NCBI GenBank assembly: GCA_903858975.1 | Contig: CAIOKW010000176.1 | Coordinates: 1-7,557, forward strand | Direction: 5' to 3' | DNA: 7,557 nucleotides | Source: Oligoflexia bacterium | GTDB lineage: Bacteria > Bdellovibrionota > UBA1018 > CAIMNF01 | Shown here: piece by piece, positions 1-5,849 of the stretch | How the letters are laid out: each line of letters opens with the position of its first letter | Numbering within the stretch: the stretch's first letter is position 1 | Notes under the pieces: generated by a model | Databases searched by the model: none | Seen by the model: the letters and a program-made list of their open reading frames with translations, nothing else | What the model was told of the DNA's origin: nothing | Translations under genes and position numbers: made by a program

Positions 1-1
1 A

Positions 2-343
2 CATGAAAAATACAAGGACAAGGGCTTTGAGGTCCTTGGTTTCCCCTGCAATCAATTCGGCGCTCAGGAGCCTGGATCAGACTCTGAGATTCAAAGCTTT
101 TGCCAGTTGAACTTCGGTGTTAATTTCCCAGTATTTGCAAAGATTGAGGTCAATGGCCCGAATGCAGATCCCCTTTACGGGTTCCTCAAAAAGGAAGCTC
201 CAGGGATTATGGGGACCGAAGCGATCAAGTGGAATTTCACTAAATTCTTGGTTTCTAAAGAGGGTACTGTTTTGAAGCGCTTTGCTCCGATGGATAAGCC
301 TGAGAGTCTCGAAAAAGAGATTGAGTCAGCGCTGAATCAATAA
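2..343 (+). CDS. Glutathione peroxidase family (thioredoxin-type), 3' part
   Basis: This is the C-terminal 113 residues of a thiol peroxidase that reduces hydrogen peroxide and organic hydroperoxides. The reading frame is open from the window edge, so the N-terminus with the peroxidatic Cys/Sec lies outside. Visible residues 13-25 carry the family signature GFPCNQFGAQEPG, whose Gln (visible residue 22) belongs to the catalytic tetrad. The motif IKWNF supplies the catalytic Trp and Asn (visible residues 77-78). Cys34, in FCQLNFGV, sits where the resolving cysteine lies in yeast Gpx3-type enzymes. This predicts a thioredoxin-recycled monomer rather than a true glutathione enzyme. There is no sign of damage. 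The gene ends at TAA 341-343 and overlaps the convergent downstream gene by 7 bases. The family call is secure; the preferred reductant is inferred from the cysteine pattern. Confidence 0.95.
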   Translation, partial: HEKYKDKGFEVLGFPCNQFGAQEPGSDSEIQSFCQLNFGVNFPVFAKIEVNGPNADPLYGFLKKEAPGIMGTEAIKWNFTKFLVSKEGTVLKRFAPMDKPESLEKEIESALNQ

Positions 344-858
344 GCGCCTTCTGCATGATACTCCTTAAGCCCGATAGCGCGAAGCGAAGGGAGCAGAGGT
401 GTTTTGCAAAGACGGACGCTTCTTTTTAAGCAGCGTGCTTGATCATTGATGCTCGTTTCTTTTGCGCTCGCTTGAATAGATTCGAGATCTGTTTTGCTGA
501 CCCCTTTTCGGTCTGAGAGAAGTTCGAGATAAAGGGGGCAGAGGCAAGCGTCTTTGCAATGAGAAGCTTTTTTTAGAATGGAGGCGATGCTTCGCTTTTT
601 TTTCTCCATTGCCATTTTCTTTTCGTAAATCGGGCGTAAAGGAAGCATCATGAGTTTAGCGTTTTCGATAGTAGCACCACACCAGTCCTTACCCTCAATC
701 GCAGAGGAAAGACCTAAAATTGCGGTTTCAAATTCCTCAAGACTAAACGTTTGCAGGAGCTTTTTTTCACTCAGCATCACCGAGGTAGGGGCTGCCAGGG
801 CGGCAGAATTTACCGAGTGATTTGCTAATACAAAAAGGATCAGTGCGAATTTAATCAT
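337..858 (-). CDS. Small exported protein with six cysteines, unknown function
   Basis: I do not recognise this 173-residue protein. It begins with a typical Sec signal peptide: Lys3, a hydrophobic core at about residues 4-12, and candidate cleavage sites after VNS18 or ALA22. There is no lipobox, so a soluble periplasmic or secreted protein is expected. The mature part is mostly predicted helix, with a Lys/Met-rich basic stretch at residues 79-97. It has six cysteines: C60, the cluster C101-x3-C105-x-C107, and the pair C143-x7-C151. An even number in an exported protein suggests up to three disulfides, although the C-x-C cluster could instead bind a metal. The ATG at 856-858 gives the intact signal peptide but has no Shine-Dalgarno sequence. 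A TAGAAT box lies just upstream, so the transcript may be leaderless. The 3' end overlaps the convergent peroxidase gene by 7 bases. The signal peptide and patterned cysteines make a real gene likely. Confidence 0.8.
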   Translation of the reverse strand: MIKFALILFVLANHSVNSAALAAPTSVMLSEKKLLQTFSLEEFETAILGLSSAIEGKDWCGATIENAKLMMLPLRPIYEKKMAMEKKKRSIASILKKASHCKDACLCPLYLELLSDRKGVSKTDLESIQASAKETSINDQARCLKRSVRLCKTPLLPSLRAIGLKEYHAEGAY

Positions 859-864
859 TTTTTC

Positions 865-870
865 ATTCTA
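865..870 (-). promoter_or_regulatory. Candidate -10 box (TAGAAT) of the six-cysteine gene
   Basis: Read on the minus strand, TAGAAT matches the sigma-70 -10 consensus at five of six positions. It ends six bases before the ATG at 858, so a normal start distance would place +1 at or next to the A of the start codon. The best -35 at 17-bp spacing is TAGCCT, only three of six matches. The lack of any purine-rich ribosome binding site fits a leaderless transcript, but this is a sequence-only guess. Confidence 0.35.
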
Positions 871-894
871 ATCTACTGCCAAAAAATAGGCTAG

Positions 895-904
895 TGCACG
901 TGCA
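895..904. promoter_or_regulatory. 10-bp perfect palindrome in a divergent intergenic region
   Basis: TGCACGTGCA is perfectly self-complementary and lies near the middle of the 84-base region between the six-cysteine gene and the deacetylase gene. A dimeric regulator binding here could act on both genes. No good sigma-70 promoter for the deacetylase is visible around it. Short palindromes arise by chance, so this is only a candidate operator. Confidence 0.2.
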
Positions 905-922
905 ATATTTACATGACATCCT

Positions 923-932
923 AAAGAGGTGA
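923..932 (+). promoter_or_regulatory. Strong ribosome binding site of the deacetylase gene
   Basis: AAAGAGGTGA matches nine of ten bases of the anti-Shine-Dalgarno complement AAGGAGGTGA. It is followed by GG and lies ten bases before ATG 943. It fixes the start codon that gives the intact lipoprotein signal peptide and predicts efficient translation. Confidence 0.75.
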
Positions 933-942
933 GGAATTCTAA

Positions 943-2436
943 ATGAAAAAATGCCACCTTTTATTATTAACGATGATCGCAATCACGGCCCTCACGTCTT
1001 GTAGCAATATGAATCGGTTTTTCGTTGATTCCAATCGAAGCCCAGCTTCCGTTTCAAAAAAGATTCATGTGAGTGAGAGCGCGGTGAAAGAGTCTCTCCA
1101 GTATATTCGAGATGCGGCGGGATTAGCAGCCGGTTCAACCTCAGCCCAAATGCAAGATGTGATGTTAAAGACGCTCACGCAAGCATATATTTTGGGTGAT
1201 TTGCTGATGGTAGAGCTCGATCGTAAGTTTGATCAGGGCTATACAGTAGAGCAGCTTTCTAAGCCAAAGAAGGGGGAGCGAAATCTGTACGCCGAAATGA
1301 TGGCACTTCGAGCGCTGAAAGAGCAGGTTGAGGATGCGATCAAAGGTGCGGGGGTTTTGTCATATAATGAAGCTTTGGATTCGGGTTTAGCAGAGGTCAG
1401 TTGGATCAATCAAATGCGGGCTCAGGCAAAGGCTTTGTCTGACTCTCACGCAGAAAAGTCTGCGATCATTGAAGTGGCACTACACGATGTGAATAACTTC
1501 TTAAATGAGCTTCAGGTTTATTACCGTGATGGAAGTTTGAACACTGTAGAAAGTCTCAGCTCAGATCAGATTCTCTCAAAAATTCGTGCCATTCGCCAAG
1601 CTCCCAAGGGAGTTACGCTTGAGTTTCTAAAAGAGTTTATTCCGCAAGATGGCGAAGCGGGAATTAATGTTCATCATTGGATTAAAGGAAATGCAGGGCT
1701 CTATGGGGATGAGCTCGTGAAAAACTTTACTGAGGGTCGGATGCCAGCCCAAGCAACCTTGAAGCTGTTTCCAAGCCTTGGACAAACCGGAAGTATTACC
1801 GGAAACGGGTTTCCCAAGGGAACCTGGGCGCTGACCTACGATGACGGTCCCGCAAGAACGACTCCCACGGTTCTATCAAATCTCAAAAAACATGACATGA
1901 AAGCGACCTTCTTTATGCTTTCTCAGCAGATTGATTCGGCAAAGAAGTTTCCCAAAGTAGCGCTCGATGAAGTGACGGAAGGGCATGCAACCGCATGTCA
2001 CTCCTATAGTCACCCTCAGGTGAATAAACTGGGAGCTCCAGCGCGTGAACATGAAATTGAGGGAGCGGCAAAAATGTATGCTCAGGTTATGGGGAAAAGA
2101 CCTGACTTCTTTCGCTTGCCCTACGGCGCTGGGGTTTCGGTGAAAGCGGTCCGGGAAGATATTTTAAAGTCCTGTATGCTCCACGTATTTTGGAACGTGG
2201 ATACACTCGATTGGCATGATAAGGATCCAGATTCGATCTATCGTCGTGCGGTAAAGCAGATTGAGCAGTTGGGGCGTGGGATCATCTTGTTTCATGATAT
2301 TCATCCCCAGTCCGTGGTGGCCTCCGAGAAACTCATGGGCTACCTGAAGGAAAAATCAATTCGAATGGTAACCATTCCTGAAATTGTAAAAGAAATCAAC
2401 GGTGGCAAAGAGTGGAGCTGTAAGCTCGGCTGGTAG
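943..2436 (+). CDS. NodB-family polysaccharide deacetylase lipoprotein
   Basis: This 497-residue protein is a probable metal-dependent N-deacetylase acting on peptidoglycan or another N-acetylated glycan in the envelope. Residues 1-20 form a lipoprotein signal peptide ending in the lipobox LTSC, with Cys20 lipidated. Residues 30-240 are mostly helical with no motif I know. The NodB domain spans about 290-485 with all five motifs: TYDDGP at 298-303 (catalytic base Asp300, metal ligand Asp301), HSYSH at 353-357 (metal ligands His353 and His357), RLPY at 391-394, DTLDW at 420-424, and LFHD at 449-452 with the catalytic His451. Nothing essential is missing, so it should be active. It is about twice the length of a minimal NodB domain because of the N-terminal region. 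It is transcribed alone: divergent from the upstream gene, with its stop 8 bases from the convergent nadB stop. The exact substrate (peptidoglycan GlcNAc or MurNAc, chitin-like or exopolysaccharide) cannot be read from the sequence. Confidence 0.92.
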   Translation: MKKCHLLLLTMIAITALTSCSNMNRFFVDSNRSPASVSKKIHVSESAVKESLQYIRDAAGLAAGSTSAQMQDVMLKTLTQAYILGDLLMVELDRKFDQGYTVEQLSKPKKGERNLYAEMMALRALKEQVEDAIKGAGVLSYNEALDSGLAEVSWINQMRAQAKALSDSHAEKSAIIEVALHDVNNFLNELQVYYRDGSLNTVESLSSDQILSKIRAIRQAPKGVTLEFLKEFIPQDGEAGINVHHWIKGNAGLYGDELVKNFTEGRMPAQATLKLFPSLGQTGSITGNGFPKGTWALTYDDGPARTTPTVLSNLKKHDMKATFFMLSQQIDSAKKFPKVALDEVTEGHATACHSYSHPQVNKLGAPAREHEIEGAAKMYAQVMGKRPDFFRLPYGAGVSVKAVREDILKSCMLHVFWNVDTLDWHDKDPDSIYRRAVKQIEQLGRGIILFHDIHPQSVVASEKLMGYLKEKSIRMVTIPEIVKEINGGKEWSCKLGW

Positions 2437-2444
2437 TCAAATTC

Positions 2445-4049
2445 TTAGATAATCGTGTCGTGGGCTTCGTCTGGAGATGCCTTCGGGTAGTCCACGTTGA
2501 GGTGTAGCCCGCGACTTTCTTTTCGTCTCAGGGCAGACTCGACGATGAGTTCGGCTACCGTGAGTAGGTTTCGAAGTTCAATCAGATCGCGGTTTACTTT
2601 GAACTTCCAATAGTCCTCGTTCACTTCGTGCCTGAGAAGGGCCAAACGTTCTCGCGCCCGATTGAGACGGCGATTGGACCTGACAATACCCACATAGTTC
2701 CACATCAGGGTTCGAATCTCTCGCCAAGTGGCGACGATATCGATTTGCTCTTCCATGTCGACTGCGCGACCAAATTCCCATGCAGGGAGTGATTTCGGAG
2801 CATGAGGGGCGACGTGTGAGGTGAGGGTGTTTTTCGCCTGAAGTGCCGCACGTTTCGAAAATACAATTCCTTCCAGAAGTGAGTTTGAAGCCAGTCGGTT
2901 CGCGCCATGGAGACCTGTGCAAGCGGTTTCGCCAATAGCCACTAAGCCCTCAATTGAGGTTTGAGCGAATTCATCGACGAGAATTCCGCCACACATGTAA
3001 TGAGCTGCGGGTACAACGGGAATAAATTCACGGGGCGCATTGATTCCAAATTTTTTGCACATCGAATGGACTTGTGGAAATTTTTCAGCGAATTCCTCGG
3101 GCTTAATATGCGTGATATCGAGCCATACATGAGCAGCCCCTGTGCGTTTTAATTCGATATCAATGGATTGAGATACCACATATCGGGGCGCAAGGGATCC
3201 CATCTCATGATAATCCGGCATGAAATCCCGGCCTTCAAGATTCCTCAAAATTCCACCTTCGCCGCGAAGGGCTTCAGTGATGAGAAAGTTTTTTGCGTGT
3301 GGATGATAGAGGCAGGTGGGGTGAAACTGCATGAATTCCATATTGGCAATGCGAGCCCCCGCTCGATAAGCCATCGCAATTCCATCTCCGGTCGCAACGT
3401 CAGGATTTGAAGTATAAAGGTAAACTTTCCCGGCTCCTCCGCTCGCAAGAACCGTCAAGTCTGCTGCCATAGGCGCGATTTCATTGGTCGCGATATTAAG
3501 AATGTATGCACCTAAGCATCGGCCTAATCCACTCGCGGCTGTAAGAGTGCGAAGTTTTCCTTCCATGATCAGATCGATCGCCATGTAGTTTTCCATGACG
3601 GTAATTTTGGCGTGAGATCGGACCTTCTGGATCAAGGCTTCCTCAATCGCAAGCCCAGTGAAGTCGTGAGAATGAAGGATACGTCGTTGGTGGTGGCCAC
3701 CTTCAATGTGGAGGTCGTAATCGCTGGGGTGGTCCGTGTCGCGAGTGAATTCGACACCCCATTCAATGAGTTCTTTGATTCGATCAGGACCTTCTTGAAC
3801 GCAGGCATCTACCGTCGATTCTCGGCAAAGGCCGGCCCCCGCCTCTAAGGTGTCCTTTTTATGCTCCGCGAAAGAGTCGTTCTTAGCCCAAACGGCAGCA
3901 ATCCCGCCTTGCGCATAGCGAGTATTGCCTTCATCTAAGCTGGTTTTCGCCAATAAAGTGACGTCACTGAACTCAGAAAAATGGAGGGCTGCGGAAAGTC
4001 CCGCAATCCCACTTCCGATGATTAGAACTTTAGGAGGATAAGTTGCCAT
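2445..4049 (-). CDS. nadB: L-aspartate oxidase
   Basis: NadB is an FAD enzyme that oxidises L-aspartate to iminoaspartate, which NadA then condenses to quinolinate in de novo NAD synthesis; it acts in the cytoplasm. The 534 residues match the usual length. The N-terminal Rossmann motif GSGIAGLSAAL (12-22) binds FAD, and GNTRYAQGGIAAV (41-53) is typical of the family. Residues equivalent to the E. coli active site are all present: Glu116 in EGGHH, His243 in QFHPT, Thr258-Glu259 in ITEALRGEGG, Arg289 in LAPR, His350 in AAHYMCGG, and Arg385 in GANRLASNS. Glu116 in the EGG motif argues for aspartate oxidase over the related succinate and fumarate dehydrogenase flavoproteins. A helical C-terminal domain covers about 425-520. 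The start is supported by AGAGGA (4055-4060) five bases before the ATG. nadA and nadC are not in the window, so the gene stands alone here. It is divergent from the sensor-like gene across 42 bases. Confidence 0.97.
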   Translation of the reverse strand: MATYPPKVLIIGSGIAGLSAALHFSEFSDVTLLAKTSLDEGNTRYAQGGIAAVWAKNDSFAEHKKDTLEAGAGLCRESTVDACVQEGPDRIKELIEWGVEFTRDTDHPSDYDLHIEGGHHQRRILHSHDFTGLAIEEALIQKVRSHAKITVMENYMAIDLIMEGKLRTLTAASGLGRCLGAYILNIATNEIAPMAADLTVLASGGAGKVYLYTSNPDVATGDGIAMAYRAGARIANMEFMQFHPTCLYHPHAKNFLITEALRGEGGILRNLEGRDFMPDYHEMGSLAPRYVVSQSIDIELKRTGAAHVWLDITHIKPEEFAEKFPQVHSMCKKFGINAPREFIPVVPAAHYMCGGILVDEFAQTSIEGLVAIGETACTGLHGANRLASNSLLEGIVFSKRAALQAKNTLTSHVAPHAPKSLPAWEFGRAVDMEEQIDIVATWREIRTLMWNYVGIVRSNRRLNRARERLALLRHEVNEDYWKFKVNRDLIELRNLLTVAELIVESALRRKESRGLHLNVDYPKASPDEAHDTII

Positions 4050-4070
4050 ATTGGTCCTCTGTGTTAAACT
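4043..4070 (+). promoter_or_regulatory. Candidate sigma-70 promoter of the sensor-alr-mlaF operon
   Basis: TTGCCA (4043-4048, five of six to the -35 consensus) and TAAACT (4065-4070, four of six to the -10) are separated by 16 bp. The -35 overlaps the nadB start codon. Transcription would begin near 4077, just upstream of the purine-rich ribosome binding site GGGGAGAG (4078-4085) that precedes ATG 4092, leaving a leader of about 15 bases. It is plausible on position and match, but unproven. Confidence 0.4.
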
Positions 4071-4089
4071 CTTAAGCGGGGAGAGTTTA
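4065..4089. repeat. Perfect 8-bp inverted repeat between nadB and the operon
   Basis: TAAACTCT (4065-4072) and AGAGTTTA (4082-4089) are exact reverse complements separated by the nine bases TAAGCGGGG. The repeat fills most of the 42-base divergent region. It overlaps the candidate -10 box on the left and the ribosome binding site of the sensor-like gene on the right. The symmetry also places TAAACT on the minus strand facing nadB. A dimeric repressor operator is the simplest reading. An RNA hairpin masking the ribosome binding site would need a transcript starting further upstream than the candidate promoter allows. Confidence 0.45.
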
Positions 4090-4091
4090 TC

Positions 4092-5849
4092 ATGAAATTA
4101 GTGCGTATTGCGATTTTTTTAACCGGAATCACGGGTCTGATCATGGGTGGCCTAACGAGCATTTCGAGCTTGAGGACGGATCAAGAGCAGGCAGGGATTC
4201 GCACGAATGAAAACCTCAAATCCCAAGCCACCATTTTAGTGGATCAATTTTTTGGGACCCTGGAGTCAACGAAGGCTCTGAATCAAGGGAATGGTGTAAA
4301 TTCACTTCCTTACCTCACGCATCGGGCAGTTTTAAACTTGAAACAAGGAGCTCCGTCTGACTTTGAATCCTTCAACGCAGCTGAAGCCACTCCCTCCAGT
4401 CCAGCGGTCGATCTCGCTCTTGAAGAGCGCGTGATGAGTGCGCTTAAAAATCAACTTTCAATCGGTGATCTCAGAATTACTAAAGTCTGTATGGGAACCT
4501 ATGAACTGAATGAGGGGGGGAGTAAAGAGGGGATCTTCATTGCTCAGCCCGTATTTAAGATCGTGAATGGAGTGGCAGATACCAGTTCGATTGAAAAAGC
4601 GAATGTCGCTTTAATCGATCCAGTAAAAGCCTTTGCAGGCGTTCAGAAACTTGCCTCTGGCGAAAGCACGGCATTTTTACTCAGTAAAAAAGGAAAGGTT
4701 CTTGCCCACACCTTGAATGCCTATGTGGGAACAGATCTTCGTAAGATTTCTCACCTTAAAGATACGATTGAAAATCTCTTCTTAGGTGCTCAAACCGGAA
4801 GCGTTGACCGTTACACGAATGTCGATGGAACTAAATCACAAGTCGCGTTCGTAAGAGCGGGTGCCTATCCCTTTGCATTTGCGGTTGAACAAAAAGCAAC
4901 TCCAGCGGTTCTTTCGTCTGAATGGATGAGTGAGCAAATGGAATCGGGAGCCGCTCGTAAGAACCTAGGGTTTGCGCTTGTTGTAATTGCGATCGCATTG
5001 ATTACTTTTACAGTCGTCAGCACCTGGGCGGGACGTGAGCTTAATAAACAAATTGAAGCCAATCGTGAAGTCAGAAAAGAGAATGCGGTAGATCTTCCAG
5101 TGGGAATTGCTCCCAGCATGCTGGCGAAGAAGGTTGCTCCGAGCGCCATGGCTAGTGCTGGAACGGCAGTAAAAACTCAGATCACAGCTCAAGCCAGTAT
5201 TGAGAGTGCCGCAGATAGTTTTGTGGAGTTTCGTGCTCAGCTGGAACAAGAGCGTGATCATTCACACCAGCAGGCGCGCTTGATCACCACTGATCGAGAT
5301 TATGTGCGTGAGCTTTTGGGAAGAATTGAGTCTTCTCTTACCGCTGAAGGTATTGAGAAGGAACTGACCTCGCTCAGCTCAGAGTTGACTGAGAGTCCGG
5401 TTTTATTCCTTCGCTATAATCGTCGCAATCAAAACCTCACCCTTGCCTCTGTTGCGGGTGAGATTCGTATTCCAAATTACGTACAAATGCAGGCTTATGT
5501 TCGTAAGGACATTGAACTTCAGGTTGAGCAATTGGCTGAAGGGGGCAAGGTTGCGTCCCTGACCAATTACGGTCCTATTAATAAGCTCATGATTACCCAC
5601 TTGAATGTCGCTCACTTTGAAGCCTGGGGCGTGACCTCAAGCCCTGAGATCAGCGGCCAGGCGAGATTGGTGGGAGTGCTTGTGGTACTTCATGCCGGGA
5701 TGAGAAGTGCTCAAGTTCGGCCAACTTTGGCTAAAATCTTAAAGGAGTCTGGGAACTACCTTTACGCCCAAAACAATAAATTGAAACCAAAATCAAAGAA
5801 TGTAGATCCGGCAATTTCAGAAATGAATTTTGATTCTGACCTGACATGA
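4092..5849 (+). CDS. Two-TM sensor-like protein, Cache-like and GAF-like regions
   Basis: This 585-residue membrane protein has no assigned function that I recognise. TM1 is at about residues 5-25 and TM2 at about 292-313, enclosing a periplasmic region of some 265 residues. Part of that region (190-270) resembles the membrane-proximal half of Cache sensor domains: a FLLSKKGKVLAHT strand-turn-strand, then YVGTDL, then a hydrophobic strand pair ending just before TM2. After TM2 come a basic linker, an Ala/Ser-rich stretch (340-375), a probable coiled coil (375-430) and a GAF-like alpha/beta region (415-560). I see no HAMP, kinase, GGDEF, EAL, phosphatase, methyl-accepting or DNA-binding signature, so the output is unknown; partner binding is one option. 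The ATG follows GGGGAGAG by six bases. The stop overlaps the alr start in an ATGA, so translation of the two is probably coupled. The topology is well supported, while the Cache and GAF calls rest on pattern resemblance only. Confidence 0.8.
   Translation: MKLVRIAIFLTGITGLIMGGLTSISSLRTDQEQAGIRTNENLKSQATILVDQFFGTLESTKALNQGNGVNSLPYLTHRAVLNLKQGAPSDFESFNAAEATPSSPAVDLALEERVMSALKNQLSIGDLRITKVCMGTYELNEGGSKEGIFIAQPVFKIVNGVADTSSIEKANVALIDPVKAFAGVQKLASGESTAFLLSKKGKVLAHTLNAYVGTDLRKISHLKDTIENLFLGAQTGSVDRYTNVDGTKSQVAFVRAGAYPFAFAVEQKATPAVLSSEWMSEQMESGAARKNLGFALVVIAIALITFTVVSTWAGRELNKQIEANREVRKENAVDLPVGIAPSMLAKKVAPSAMASAGTAVKTQITAQASIESAADSFVEFRAQLEQERDHSHQQARLITTDRDYVRELLGRIESSLTAEGIEKELTSLSSELTESPVLFLRYNRRNQNLTLASVAGEIRIPNYVQMQAYVRKDIELQVEQLAEGGKVASLTNYGPINKLMITHLNVAHFEAWGVTSSPEISGQARLVGVLVVLHAGMRSAQVRPTLAKILKESGNYLYAQNNKLKPKSKNVDPAISEMNFDSDLT

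Noticed and set aside
381..427. GAAGCG ... CGCTTC arms followed by TTTTT, as a possible terminator for the peroxidase gene
   Set aside because: The stem is only six base pairs with a loop of about 30 bases, and it lies inside the six-cysteine gene. It is too weak to call.
2415..2427. GAGCT-GTA-AGCTC hairpin near the deacetylase and nadB stops
   Set aside because: A five-base-pair stem without a following T-run on either strand; expected by chance.
2578..2922. 114-codon open frame on the minus strand inside nadB
   Set aside because: It is an alternative frame of the well-supported nadB coding sequence, rich in Arg, Pro and Ser with no motif or ribosome binding site.
2961..3152. Open frames on the plus strand antisense to nadB, here and at 3168-3410 and 3612-3848
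   Set aside because: They are complements of conserved NadB codons; none has a ribosome binding site or a recognisable product.
4865..5261. Two open frames on the minus strand inside the sensor-like gene
   Set aside because: They are antisense to a continuous coding sequence with sensible domain order, and neither has a start signal or a recognisable motif.
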